Source of the DNA: Legionella drozanskii LLAP-1
GTDB lineage: Bacteria; Pseudomonadota; Gammaproteobacteria; Legionellales; Legionellaceae
Direction of reading: 5' to 3'
NCBI RefSeq assembly: GCF_001467585.1
Contig: NZ_LNXY01000004.1
Span: 1-64,000 of the forward strand
Length of the DNA stretch: 64,000 nt
The notes beneath the pieces were generated by a model. That model worked only from the letters and a program-made list of their open reading frames with translations. It was not told the DNA's origin and made no database searches. The position numbers and the translations under genes are program-made. This document shows, in pieces, positions 25,579-34,796 of the stretch (its first letter is position 1; each line of letters starts with the position of its first letter).

Positions 25579-26526
25579 ATGAACGATCAACGATTAATTG
25601 AAGTAGTTCCCTATGATCCCGCTTGGCCAACTCAATTTTCACTGGAAGCAAGTCTGGTAAAAAATGCTTTAGGTGATAATTGCATTGAAATTCATCATAT
25701 GGGTTCAACGGCAGTTCCAGGATTAGCGGCCAAACCGGTCATTGATATGATTCCCGTGGTTAAAGATATTAGTAAAGTGGATGCAGCTAATCTGCTCATG
25801 GGAAAGCTGGGTTACGAGGCGAGGGGTGAATATGGGATTCTTTTTCGACGATATTTTCAAAAAGGAGGAAATCATCGCACCCATCATGCTCATGTATTTG
25901 AAGTAGGCAATCCTGAGATTGAAAGACATTTAAAATTTCGTAATTGGATGAGAGCAAATCCCGAGGATAGAAAGGCTTATGGAAAATTGAAACAGAGCTT
26001 GGCTGTTCAATATCCTCATGATATGGACGCTTATTGTTTAGGTAAAGATTCCTTTATTGCAGAGATTGATAAAAAAACAGGTTTTAAAGGACTCAGGATT
26101 GTTCATGCACTCACCCCACGAGAATGGGCAGCGGCGAAGCATTTACGGCATTTTTATTTTTTTGATAGGACCGGGATCCCCGATCCCTATACGTGGACCT
26201 TTGATGATCCAAAACATATTCATTTTCTACTGTATCAAGGCTCTGACATTGTGGGGTATGCTCACATCCAACAATGGCCAAATCATCGAGCAGCCATGCG
26301 TATTATTGTGATTGATGAACCCTATCGTAATCAGGGTATCGGTGGCCAATTTTTGGAACTTTGCGAGCGATGGCTCCGACAGGTTGGATTCATTACAGTA
26401 CACATTGAGGCCTCAAAAGTCGCAAAAAATTTTTACCTGAAACTGAACTATATAGAGCTGCCATTTAACCATCTCCATGGTTACGAAAGTCACCCTGAGG
26501 ACATCGCGATGGCTAAGAAATTATGA
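25579..26526 (+). CDS. GrpB (UPF0157) domain fused to GNAT acetyltransferase
   Basis: Residues 1-165 are a GrpB/UPF0157 domain, a nucleotidyltransferase-like fold (VVPYDPAWPTQFSLEASLV, IEIHHMGSTAVPGLAAKPVID, HHAHVFEVGNPEIERHLKFR). Residues 170-315 are a GNAT N-acetyltransferase, whose acetyl-CoA loop is IDEPYRNQGIGGQFLELCERW and whose later part is VHIEASKVAKNFYLKLNY. The two domains also occur as separate proteins, and their substrates here are unknown. The frame is continuous, so the fusion looks real. The downstream gap ends in a hairpin shared with the next gene. Confidence 0.85.
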   Translation: MNDQRLIEVVPYDPAWPTQFSLEASLVKNALGDNCIEIHHMGSTAVPGLAAKPVIDMIPVVKDISKVDAANLLMGKLGYEARGEYGILFRRYFQKGGNHRTHHAHVFEVGNPEIERHLKFRNWMRANPEDRKAYGKLKQSLAVQYPHDMDAYCLGKDSFIAEIDKKTGFKGLRIVHALTPREWAAAKHLRHFYFFDRTGIPDPYTWTFDDPKHIHFLLYQGSDIVGYAHIQQWPNHRAAMRIIVIDEPYRNQGIGGQFLELCERWLRQVGFITVHIEASKVAKNFYLKLNYIELPFNHLHGYESHPEDIAMAKKL

Positions 26527-26717
26527 GTCGTTAGCGAATCGGATAATCCAGATTTTTTCCCGACAATCTCATAAATACCACACCAATCATGGTGATTTGA
26601 TTTTGGACTCATCGCCAAGAAGATTAAGTTGCGCAGAAAAGGCATAAAGTACGGGTTTTATTGTCTCAGTAACTGTGGGCGACTTTCCATCATTCTATGG
26701 TAAATAATTCTCTGTAT

Positions 26718-26753
26718 AAATCAAGCAGCCGAGGGCTGCTTGCTGCTTGATTT
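26718..26753. terminator. Hairpin between convergent genes
   Basis: AAATCAAGCAGC (26718-26729) and GCTGCTTGATTT (26742-26753) form a perfect 12-bp inverted repeat with a 12-base loop. An alternative inner pairing is AGCAGCC/GGCTGCT. It lies just past the stop of the minus-strand gene at 26768 and 190 bp past the GrpB-GNAT gene. It is a plausible bidirectional terminator. Confidence 0.6.
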
Positions 26754-26767
26754 GGAAATCAAGGAGC

Positions 26768-27685
26768 CTAGATATTTAACTCTGCGCCGTGGCTTGAACT
26801 TGAGGGTTTTGGATCATCTTTGAGGCTCTCATCTTGCTTTCTAGATGATGTTTGTTTAAACATACCTACCTGACTCGCTGTTCCTGAGTTAGATTGAGAG
26901 GATGAACTGAAGGTTACGATCGGGGCGCTATCCGCAAGATGTTGGCCACTAATTGTAGGAACAGTAAACATATCTTCCTGAGCATGTGTGCGCATGCGAC
27001 GTGTTCTTCCTCGTTTAGGTGCTTCTTCAGCATCTCTTAAATGGTGCCGCTCCTCAGTAGAAAGTGCTAAGTAGTCTTTAAGCTCTCTGCTTTTTCCTGT
27101 TTCTATAAAATAGCTATCTTTAATAAACTCCTCACCGTAGAGATCAAGTAGTGTGAAATAAGCATATTTATCTTTCTTTCTGGAACCGGCTTTTTCAATT
27201 CGATCTTCTAAACTCATGAAGGCTTCTTTTGCAGGTAAAACCGGAATTCCTTCTTTTTCAACAGCGGTGACATGACTTAAACCAAAGTCTTCCTTATTGA
27301 TGAGTTGGATTTTTAGATTGGGATGCTTTCCGCTCGTATCAACAATATCAAAATCATAAACTAGTCTTGGACCCCTTGAATTAAAGGTTTGTATTTGATA
27401 GGGCGACTCTTGTGTTTTTAGTTGCTCAGCTAGGGCGAGCATTATCTGCTGCGCCAGCGCTGGCTGAGAAACAACTATATCCACATCGTCAGGATTTTCA
27501 CCCTCTGGAAAATCGACCCCATGTAGCAAAAGCCCCATACTTCCTTGAACAATAGGCTTGACTTTAAACATGGCCGTTTTGTCATAAAACAAGAAAACAG
27601 AAGTTATTAATTTCGATATTAGTTTTAGATATTCAGTTGAATGAGTAGATTTTTGACTTGGGGCTTGCTCAAATTTTGTTTGCAT
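26768..27685 (-). CDS. Nucleotidyltransferase-fold protein with Ser-rich tail (effector candidate)
   Basis: Residues of about 40-190 fit a polymerase-beta-like nucleotidyltransferase. The helical GS motif is VQGSMGLLLHG (G48, S49), the metal-binding DxD is DDVDIVV (D67, D69), a third acidic strand is LVYDFDIVD (D111, D113), and VLPAKEAFMSLEDRI resembles the segment that follows in many such enzymes. The last 100 residues are low-complexity, rich in Ser and charged residues (SSSSQSNSGTASQVG). An NTase core with a disordered tail suggests a translocated effector or a toxin-type nucleotidylating enzyme. This is inference; no partner antitoxin gene is visible. It is a single gene, divergent from the coiled-coil protein next door. 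Confidence 0.6.
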   Translation of the reverse strand: MQTKFEQAPSQKSTHSTEYLKLISKLITSVFLFYDKTAMFKVKPIVQGSMGLLLHGVDFPEGENPDDVDIVVSQPALAQQIMLALAEQLKTQESPYQIQTFNSRGPRLVYDFDIVDTSGKHPNLKIQLINKEDFGLSHVTAVEKEGIPVLPAKEAFMSLEDRIEKAGSRKKDKYAYFTLLDLYGEEFIKDSYFIETGKSRELKDYLALSTEERHHLRDAEEAPKRGRTRRMRTHAQEDMFTVPTISGQHLADSAPIVTFSSSSQSNSGTASQVGMFKQTSSRKQDESLKDDPKPSSSSHGAELNI

Positions 27686-27938
27686 GGGGCTGATCTCACA
27701 ATTTGTTAGCTGTGATCAGAATAAAGACAAAACATTATGAAAATATTAAAAGCAAGCAATAATTTCTTTTTTTGAGTGATCTTAACTATTTTGTTACATA
27801 GGAGTTAAGAATCCTGCTTCAACGAAGTTCTCTCTCTACTTAAAGAGCAGAACATTTTAGCTCAGCATAATATTTTCTTAATATAAATGCCCTAAAATTA
27901 AGCAAAGGCAAATTTTTTCTATATTGAGGAAGACTTAA

Positions 27939-28745
27939 ATGTCTATTGAAGATAAAGTTCTAGACAAAAATACAAAAGATGCTGGTGCTAAAATAGTTAA
28001 GGTTGCTAAATGGGTTTTAACCGTAGACGATTTTTATATTAAGGGATATTTGGAGCCAGCAGTAGCCATGTTATCTAGCGTATTATCAGGGGTTGAGGAA
28101 AGGAACTATTTAGCAACTCTTGAGGATGAGCATGTCTTAGTTCTTCGTAATCAATTAGAGACATCACTTTTAAGAATTTCTGATAAAGTAGATAAAATGA
28201 AGGATAAATTGGCATTATTGAAGGATATTAATTCACATTTAGATAGCCAAATAAGCGCTGTAAAAGAAGTAAAACAAAAAAATGAAAAAACCATTAATGA
28301 TAAACAAGCTGAACTTGAAAATACTTCTAGAAATCAGCAAGCAACGTTTTGGTCTTCTTATTTGGCTGATAATAATCCCGGATTTTTTAAGAGTATTTTT
28401 CTATTTTTTATACCGCAATCGTCAATTGATGAAGCTAAAAAGGTCTGTAATTATCTTGAGAAATCGCGTGGATTACCGAAAGAAATTCAAGCACTACGTG
28501 AAACAAACAAAAAACTGGATGATAGGCTGGATACTTATGAGTGCCAATATGAGGATATAAGAAAGCAGAGAAGAGTCCTGAATGCCTTACAGAGTCAGCA
28601 AGAATCCCTGGAAGAAAAGGTCTATGATCTAGTGACCGCTACTGATATTTTATTACCTAAGCTTAGAGAGGAAAACGAAAAAAGTAATGGAGTTATCCCT
28701 GAGATTCGTGAAGATGATGAAGATATCTTCCGTTTTGAGTATTAG
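27939..28745 (+). CDS. Coiled-coil protein of unknown function
   Basis: The 268-aa protein is not recognised. About residues 45-135 and 175-245 form long coiled coils (DKVDKMKDKLALLKDINSHL; ETNKKLDDRLDTYECQYEDI). They are separated by a hydrophobic stretch, NPGFFKSIFLFFIPQSS, which could be a membrane hairpin or buried helix. The acidic tail EIREDDEDIFRFEY is notable. The G+C is low, as in the neighbouring accessory genes. Large coiled-coil orphans are common among secreted effectors of intracellular bacteria, but there is no direct evidence here. Confidence 0.65.
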   Translation: MSIEDKVLDKNTKDAGAKIVKVAKWVLTVDDFYIKGYLEPAVAMLSSVLSGVEERNYLATLEDEHVLVLRNQLETSLLRISDKVDKMKDKLALLKDINSHLDSQISAVKEVKQKNEKTINDKQAELENTSRNQQATFWSSYLADNNPGFFKSIFLFFIPQSSIDEAKKVCNYLEKSRGLPKEIQALRETNKKLDDRLDTYECQYEDIRKQRRVLNALQSQQESLEEKVYDLVTATDILLPKLREENEKSNGVIPEIREDDEDIFRFEY

Positions 28746-28813
28746 CCCCGCTATATTCTTTTTATTAAGTTTAAGATGAAGTTTCCTGCAATATCGCTCA
28801 GCAAGGTCTAGTA

Positions 28814-29725
28814 TTACCATTCAAACCCAGCCATAGTTAATGTACCGCCAGAATGAATGATTAATACCTTGCCTTTCAGTTGTTCGGTTTCAATGTGTTT
28901 TCTTGCCGAATGGAATAATTTGGCTGAGTATATTGGGTCAGCTAATATCCCTTCTTCTCGCGCTAAGCGTTTTATTTCGTTTTTAATCGTTTGATTGACG
29001 GCACCAAATGATCTTGCGGTAGCTGGGTAAAAGCAACGAACTTGTAATGGGATAGACCCTATCCAATTCTTAAGTTTGTGGCGAAAAGTGTTTTCCTCAT
29101 CGGCTAATAAAAGAACATGAATGAATGCTGGGTGATTTAATTCCTTCAATCCTTTTATCAATGCCGCAGCAGAAAAACCGGTACCGGCATCGACAAAAAT
29201 ATGCTGAAAATTCACGCCTGATGATTTTTCATTATTTAAGATATCAATCGCAATACTACTTGCTCCACCCATTGCTTCTGTCACACTAGCGCCTTCACTA
29301 AGGACAAATCCAGGTTCTTCAAGTTCCTGCAGATACTGATGAGCGAGTTCTTCGACTTTGGGCCAATCATGACGATCGACCCAAATGATTTCTTGTTCAC
29401 TTAAAAAGAGACTGCTCAATTTAAAATTGCCTTGGATCTCTAAATTTCGCGGTTTTAACAAAAATGCAGTGGGTTGTAACTTAAATTCTCTAGCCATTTG
29501 CAGGGCGGCTAGTAAATTATTGGATTGAGGACCGGCAATAATGATGAGATGCCTAATTCCCTTGTTCATTAAATAAGGCATTAAACTGGCATACTTACGC
29601 AATTTGGAACCACTAACCCCGCAACCTAACTCATCATCTCGTTTAACATAGCAAACAACCTCGTTATTAGGAAAATAATTGAGTTTATGAATGCGGCTGG
29701 AAAGATTCCATAGTGGTTTTGTCAT
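28814..29725 (-). CDS. PLP-dependent ACC deaminase/D-cysteine desulfhydrase-like protein
   Basis: The protein is a fold-type II PLP enzyme. The N-terminal part YVKRDDELGCGVSGSKLRKY contains the Lys that would bind PLP, followed by HLIIIAGPQSNNLLAAL (the conserved SNN-type substrate site) and FVDAGTGFSAAALIKGL (the phosphate-binding Gly/Thr loop). Family members deaminate 1-aminocyclopropane-1-carboxylate or D-cysteine; the substrate here is not decidable. The ATG at 29725 gives 303 aa. The frame continues 15 codons to a TTG at 29770 without clear support from a Shine-Dalgarno. Confidence 0.8.
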   Translation of the reverse strand: MTKPLWNLSSRIHKLNYFPNNEVVCYVKRDDELGCGVSGSKLRKYASLMPYLMNKGIRHLIIIAGPQSNNLLAALQMAREFKLQPTAFLLKPRNLEIQGNFKLSSLFLSEQEIIWVDRHDWPKVEELAHQYLQELEEPGFVLSEGASVTEAMGGASSIAIDILNNEKSSGVNFQHIFVDAGTGFSAAALIKGLKELNHPAFIHVLLLADEENTFRHKLKNWIGSIPLQVRCFYPATARSFGAVNQTIKNEIKRLAREEGILADPIYSAKLFHSARKHIETEQLKGKVLIIHSGGTLTMAGFEW

Positions 29726-29834
29726 TAAAAGTAGTTCTACAGTGGAATTTTGGCATTGACTATAGCTCAAGTACTTTACTCATTCTACCTGAGAGCCTAT
29801 TTTAGCAGCTAGGCAATAGAGGAAATTATAAACT

Positions 29835-30572
29835 ATGACGCAACTAGATGATCTATTTTTAATGTTAAAAAAACAGCTTCGTTCCCAAGGGTTTACTTAT
29901 AAATTGCTTGCAGAAAAGCTGAAGTTATCGGAAGCCAGTGTCAAGCGCATGTTTACGCAAGAAGATATCAGCTTAAGTCGTTTAGAGGGGATTTGTTCTT
30001 GTCTTAGTATGTCCCTATCCGAATTATTTGCGCTTTTAGAGAAAGGAAAAACGCATATTTTGCATTTATCAGAAAATCAGGAAAAGGAGCTAGTTAGCGA
30101 GTTGGAATTGTTACTTGTCGCCATCAGCATTCTTAATCATTGGACGTTCAATGATATTTTGCAATATTACACCATTTCCGAACATGCTTTGATTCAATAT
30201 GTTGCTCGCCTGGATCGAATGAAATTTATCGAGTTACAGCCTGGTAATCGTTTTAAACGCTTGATTGATCCTGATTTTCATTGGATTCCCGACGGTCCAA
30301 TTCAGCGCTTTTTTCAGGAAAAAATTCAGAATGATTTTTTTACCTGCAATTTTGAAAATCCCAGCGAATTATATTTGGTTAGAAGTGGTATGCTGAGCGA
30401 GCAAGATAACCTGTTATTTCAACAATTTCTTAATAAAGCGGCGAATGAATTCGTCAAACTTTGTCGAGATACAGTGGACATTCCGATAGAAAAACGCCAT
30501 GGGACTGCATTGGTTATTGCAATGCGTCCCTGGGTTCCACATATTTTTGATCGTTTAAAAAGAACTTATTGA
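29835..30572 (+). CDS. XRE-family helix-turn-helix regulator
   Basis: The 245-aa protein has an N-terminal Cro/C1-type DNA-binding domain. The helices are KLLAEKLKLSEASVKRMF and LSRLEGICSCLSMSLSELFAL (about residues 20-70). Residues 90-245 have no recognised sensing domain and appear mostly helical. It is divergent from the PLP enzyme with about 110 bp between the likely starts, so it may regulate that gene. It converges with and overlaps the Aas gene by seven bases. Confidence 0.85.
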   Translation: MTQLDDLFLMLKKQLRSQGFTYKLLAEKLKLSEASVKRMFTQEDISLSRLEGICSCLSMSLSELFALLEKGKTHILHLSENQEKELVSELELLLVAISILNHWTFNDILQYYTISEHALIQYVARLDRMKFIELQPGNRFKRLIDPDFHWIPDGPIQRFFQEKIQNDFFTCNFENPSELYLVRSGMLSEQDNLLFQQFLNKAANEFVKLCRDTVDIPIEKRHGTALVIAMRPWVPHIFDRLKRTY

Positions 30573-33500
30573 GTTAGCAATTGCTTAGCGAGTTGATAAT
30601 CTCGCTTACCATTGCCAAGCTTTGGTAACACAGCGAGTTGTTTAATTTGCCCCGGTAGGCGAAGTTTAGGAAGATTGGTTGCAATCAAACGCTGCCATAA
30701 CTCCTTTTCAGCTATGTTTGCAGAGTAAAGGAGAACTAGTTTTTCTCCCTTTTTTTCATCCGGTATTGAAAGCGCCATGAGGTCGATATTTTCCTCCTGA
30801 GCATGGTGCTGCCATTCTTGTTCAATCTGGCTTAGACTAACCATTTCGCCTGCAACCTTGGCAAAACGTGAATACCTGTCAACAATCGTAAGAAAGCCGT
30901 CCTCATCCAGATGGCCTTTATCGCCGGTTTTGTACCAGATAAAGTTATCGTTATGAATCAGCACTTCCTGCGTTTTTTCAGGTAAATTCAAATAACCCTC
31001 CATCACTTGCGTGCCACCTATCAACACAAGCCCATCTTCCCCGAGAGCTAGGTCTTGTAGGGTATCTGGATCGACCACTCTGAAAGCACAGCCCGGTAAG
31101 GGGAGTCCGACTGAACCTGTTTTTCCCGCTTTGTGAATATGCCAATCATCCGTAGAAAGCGCATCTGGCAAATTGCAGCTTGCTACTGGCGCTACCTCAG
31201 TTGCACCGTAGCCCTCATAAATTTCTAGACTAAATTTTTCTTTAAATTCTTTATAAACAGCCGGGGATAATTTTTCTGCGCCAGCAACTACCATGCGCAA
31301 TGATTGCAACATTTGCGGGTGAATCGCGGCATTTTGAGTGTACAACCTCAGTAAGCTAGAGGTTGAACAGAAAAGAGTTAGCTTATATTTATAAATCAAT
31401 TTAGCAATAACTAAGGATTTGGTGGGATCGGGGTAGCAAAGTATCGGGATCCCTTTCAATAGAGGCATTAATGTAGTGACAGTCAGGCCAAAAGCATGAA
31501 ATAGGGGCAAGGAACTTAGCATAAGATCCTGGTTTTCTATACCAAACACCGTTGCTACCTGATTGATGTTGCCTAATAAATTCGCATGAGTTAGCTTCAC
31601 CCCTTTAGGTTCGCCCTCAGAACCGCTACTAAATAAAATAGCTGCCGTTGAGTGAATATCGCTTTTTTTGAAGAAAAGAAGTTTGATTAAACTGGCTGGC
31701 ATCCATTGAGTCAGCAGACCATAACTAAAGATAGTAGTTTTGTTTTTCTGGAATTCTAGGTCCTCCAGATAGATGACGCGGACTGATGCTAATATTTCAT
31801 TGAGTAGGATACCTCGTTTTTCCAATTGTGTTAAAAATTGACGTGAAGAAATTATTGTACGAATGGAGGCTTGTTTCATCGCGGATTCAAACGATAAGGC
31901 ACCTGAAGTATAGTTTAAATTAACTATTGTTTTACCCGAAATGAGAATCGCTAAATTAGTTATTACCCCTGCTGTACTGGTCGGTAAAACTAGGCCAACA
32001 TTCTGTTGTTGATGCAGATATGTTTTTATTTTTCGACTCAAGAAAAGTACGAGACTTAGTAATCGTTGCATGGAGATTTCTTTGCCATTTTCTTCAATAA
32101 TTGCTGGTAATTGCTTCCTTTTTTTTACTTGATAAAGCCATTCGGACTGGATGTTTTTAAGTTCACTAATGGAATATTTCCACGCTTGGATAGAAAGCTC
32201 GGCTACCTTTTGTTTGACCTCCCGAGCATTGCTTGAGATATCCATTTTAGATCCATAAACCACACACACTCGGCGAGGATTGCCCGATTTAATTTTTCTA
32301 TCATATTCCTTCCTGTATGAGGTTTTAGAACCCCACAGACCGTGAATGTAGAAGGGAATGATGATTGCATTTGCATCGATAGCAGCGCGTTCAAAACCAC
32401 TGCGGAAAGTCCCCATTTGGCCATTTCGAGTGAGCCGTCCTTCGGGAAACAGAGCAACTACTTCACCCTTATTTAAAGCATTATTAATTTCTACCAGCGC
32501 TTTTTGACTAGCACCTGGGGCAATAGGAATAACTTTAAATATCTTGAATAACCAGTTTAAGTACCAAATTTCATAAATTGAGCGTTCCATTACAAAACGT
32601 ATCGGGCGAGGACAAGCCATTTGCAACACAGCCCAGTCGATAAAGCTAACGTGATTTCCAAGTAATAAAACGCCACCGGAAGAAGGTAGGTTATCTAATT
32701 GATGAACACTAAGACGATAAAATCGTGAAGCGATAAAATACAACCCATAGCGGATCAGGGATTGTGGCAAAGTAGCGAGGGTATAAATCGAACCAATTAA
32801 GGCAATAACAAATAAACCATAAAGCAAGTATTGGCTGTCCACACCCATTACACTGAGAACTACAGTCACTCCTAAAAAACTTAACATAAAGCAATTTTGT
32901 AGAAAGTTGTTTGCCGATTGGACCTTACCCGATTCTTGTCGCGGTGCATTAAACTGGATTAAGGCATTAAGTGGAACAATGAACATGCCGCCAAAAAAAC
33001 CATAGACTAAAAACAGCATGACAATAGCTGTAGTATTAGAGAGAAAAGAGAGGATAAAAAGTCCAAAAGCAATGCCAATGGCCGCTACCGGAATCAAACC
33101 CGTTTCTACAAATCCTTTAGATACTCTACCCGCATACAAAGCTCCCGATAAAATGCCAATTCCCGCCATGGCAAGCGACCCTTGAGCAAAGAAAACACTA
33201 ACCGGCCCGACATGATCTTTTAAATAAGCCCCATAACTTGCCAAGAGAACTTGGTTGATAGCCCAAAACACAGATAAGCCAATCATGCATGAAAAAATGA
33301 TGGGAGACTGACGAGTTTTGTTGAAATAGGACTTTAAATATCTGCCTTTAAAATAGTGAGATAATTCATAATGCGATTGGGGATCGACCGCTTTATTTTT
33401 TACTAAATTAAAGGTCATCAATGTTTCAAAAATTGAAAAAGCAATCAGCAAAAATCCTGCTGGTGCAAAGGATTGAAGTAATAAAATTTTGTCATTACTA

Positions 33501-34015
33501 CTTTGTAAACCAGTAATTTTTATGCAGTAGCTAAAAATAGAAGTAAAAACAATCGTGCCAGCAAGAATAGCAATAATTGTTAAGGTTTGAATGATGGCAT
33601 TGACTTGAGAGAGATGCTCTTTACCAAATAATTCCTTAATGTAACCATATTTTGCTGGTGAATTCAGTGCGCTTTGAATCGCTAATAAAAAAGTCAATGA
33701 AAACGCTCCCCAAAAATATCCCCGAAAATAACAGCAAGTGACCAGAATAGTTAAAGGAATCGCAGCGGCCGCAGTCACTTGCAACACTTTTGCTTTGGGA
33801 AATTTATCAGCAATAAATCCAGAGGGGGTAAATAATAAAATATAAGGTAAGAGAATTAGTGCATTAATTATCGATGAAAAAATGGTGTAGGCTGGCCCAG
33901 TTAGCGTTTGATAGAGTGTATCTTGTATTAATATTTTATGACCTAAATCAATAAAAGTATTAAAGAAAACAAGCATCATATAAGGAAAGAAGCCTTTAAT
34001 TTTTGTTAATGTCAT
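30566..34015 (-). CDS. aas: MFS-acyltransferase-AMP ligase fusion (LplT-Aas type)
   Basis: This 1,149-aa protein joins three activities used to recycle lysophospholipid. Residues 1-420 are an MFS transporter like LplT (about 12 membrane segments, SGFIADKFPKAKVLQ). Residues 430-620 are a PlsC-type acyltransferase with GNHVSFIDW (near 453) and FPEGRLTR (near 525). Residues 650-1149 are an AMP-forming acyl-ACP ligase (ILFSSGSEGEPKGVKLTH near 795; EIYEGYGATEVAPV; WYKTGDKGHLDEDGFL). Lysophosphatidylethanolamine would be flipped inward and reacylated by acyl-ACP. In enterobacteria LplT and Aas are separate proteins. The fused form is known in other proteobacteria. Confidence 0.9.
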   Translation of the reverse strand: MTLTKIKGFFPYMMLVFFNTFIDLGHKILIQDTLYQTLTGPAYTIFSSIINALILLPYILLFTPSGFIADKFPKAKVLQVTAAAAIPLTILVTCCYFRGYFWGAFSLTFLLAIQSALNSPAKYGYIKELFGKEHLSQVNAIIQTLTIIAILAGTIVFTSIFSYCIKITGLQSSNDKILLLQSFAPAGFLLIAFSIFETLMTFNLVKNKAVDPQSHYELSHYFKGRYLKSYFNKTRQSPIIFSCMIGLSVFWAINQVLLASYGAYLKDHVGPVSVFFAQGSLAMAGIGILSGALYAGRVSKGFVETGLIPVAAIGIAFGLFILSFLSNTTAIVMLFLVYGFFGGMFIVPLNALIQFNAPRQESGKVQSANNFLQNCFMLSFLGVTVVLSVMGVDSQYLLYGLFVIALIGSIYTLATLPQSLIRYGLYFIASRFYRLSVHQLDNLPSSGGVLLLGNHVSFIDWAVLQMACPRPIRFVMERSIYEIWYLNWLFKIFKVIPIAPGASQKALVEINNALNKGEVVALFPEGRLTRNGQMGTFRSGFERAAIDANAIIIPFYIHGLWGSKTSYRKEYDRKIKSGNPRRVCVVYGSKMDISSNAREVKQKVAELSIQAWKYSISELKNIQSEWLYQVKKRKQLPAIIEENGKEISMQRLLSLVLFLSRKIKTYLHQQQNVGLVLPTSTAGVITNLAILISGKTIVNLNYTSGALSFESAMKQASIRTIISSRQFLTQLEKRGILLNEILASVRVIYLEDLEFQKNKTTIFSYGLLTQWMPASLIKLLFFKKSDIHSTAAILFSSGSEGEPKGVKLTHANLLGNINQVATVFGIENQDLMLSSLPLFHAFGLTVTTLMPLLKGIPILCYPDPTKSLVIAKLIYKYKLTLFCSTSSLLRLYTQNAAIHPQMLQSLRMVVAGAEKLSPAVYKEFKEKFSLEIYEGYGATEVAPVASCNLPDALSTDDWHIHKAGKTGSVGLPLPGCAFRVVDPDTLQDLALGEDGLVLIGGTQVMEGYLNLPEKTQEVLIHNDNFIWYKTGDKGHLDEDGFLTIVDRYSRFAKVAGEMVSLSQIEQEWQHHAQEENIDLMALSIPDEKKGEKLVLLYSANIAEKELWQRLIATNLPKLRLPGQIKQLAVLPKLGNGKRDYQLAKQLLTQ

Positions 34016-34269
34016 TTTGTACTCCTAGAAACTCTCATAATTGCTTTCAATAGAAGAAAAAACTCGTAGAAAAAAATATTATTTCTTTAAACATTTACCC
34101 TTCTAAAGTCATTGCAATTTAATCGAATCAAATGATTTGTTCTATGGTTATGTGCATTTACTATTTTGCTTAGACTATAGGTATAAGAAATTAATACTAT
34201 TAGCCTTGTATAGATGTGAGCTGCAGGAAGAAATTCGCATGAAATAGTTTGAGTTTTGTTAAGAAATAA

Positions 34270-34300
34270 AACCAATTAACAGCGAAACTGTTAATTGGTT
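34270..34300 (-). terminator. Rho-independent terminator
   Basis: AACCAATTAACAG (34270-34282) and CTGTTAATTGGTT (34288-34300) form a perfect 13-bp stem with a five-base loop. On the minus strand it is followed by TTTTATTTCTT, ten bases after the stop of the 106-aa gene. The remaining sequence between 34,016 and 34,269 shows no gene. Confidence 0.75.
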
Positions 34301-34309
34301 AAGTAGAAT

Positions 34310-34630
34310 TTAAATGTACATTGAATATCGGACTTCTTCGAACCGAGCTTCATCTCTGGCTTTCTCTTCTTCATCCGCTTTTGCTTTTCTTTCTTCTTTC
34401 TCTTTTCGAGCGTTCTGTTCCTCGAGTTTAAGCTTATTTTTAGTTTTTAATTCGCTTAAAATTTCAGTTAATAAAGAATTAGTCTCTTGCGCGCGTATTT
34501 CTCGAGCCTGGGTTGGTTGATGTGTTTTTTTGGGCTTGTGATTAAAGAAATGTGGCTTGTTTGCACGAGTGTGATTTATTTCTTTATCCTCATTGACTGC
34601 TTGAGTTGTTGCGTTTTTTTTACCCATCAT
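34310..34630 (-). CDS. Small charged helical protein, unknown function
   Basis: The 106-aa protein begins MMGKKNATTQAVNEDKE and is extremely rich in Lys, Glu and Arg. Its C-terminal half is one long charged helix (EEQNARKEKEERKAKADEEE). No enzyme motif is visible, and it may bind nucleic acid or act as a coiled-coil adaptor. AAGGAG lies just upstream of the start and a strong terminator follows, which supports a real single-gene transcript. Confidence 0.6.
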   Translation of the reverse strand: MMGKKNATTQAVNEDKEINHTRANKPHFFNHKPKKTHQPTQAREIRAQETNSLLTEILSELKTKNKLKLEEQNARKEKEERKAKADEEEKARDEARFEEVRYSMYI

Positions 34631-34796
34631 GATCTCCTTATACTTGTGAGCACTTCCAGATTAATCTAAATCTTGTATAAAATGCAAATGATTTTGTCAG
34701 TGTTTGCAAATTTTGTATTGATTGAAACCAGATAATAAGATTTTGTTATCCAGCTCTATTTTTTATGTTTTATGGTTATTTACGAATATTAAGCTT

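Noticed and set aside
34087-34275. Minus-strand frame of 62 codons between the Aas gene and the 106-aa gene
   Set aside because: It has no ribosome-binding site, it runs into the terminator hairpin, and its composition is not protein-like.
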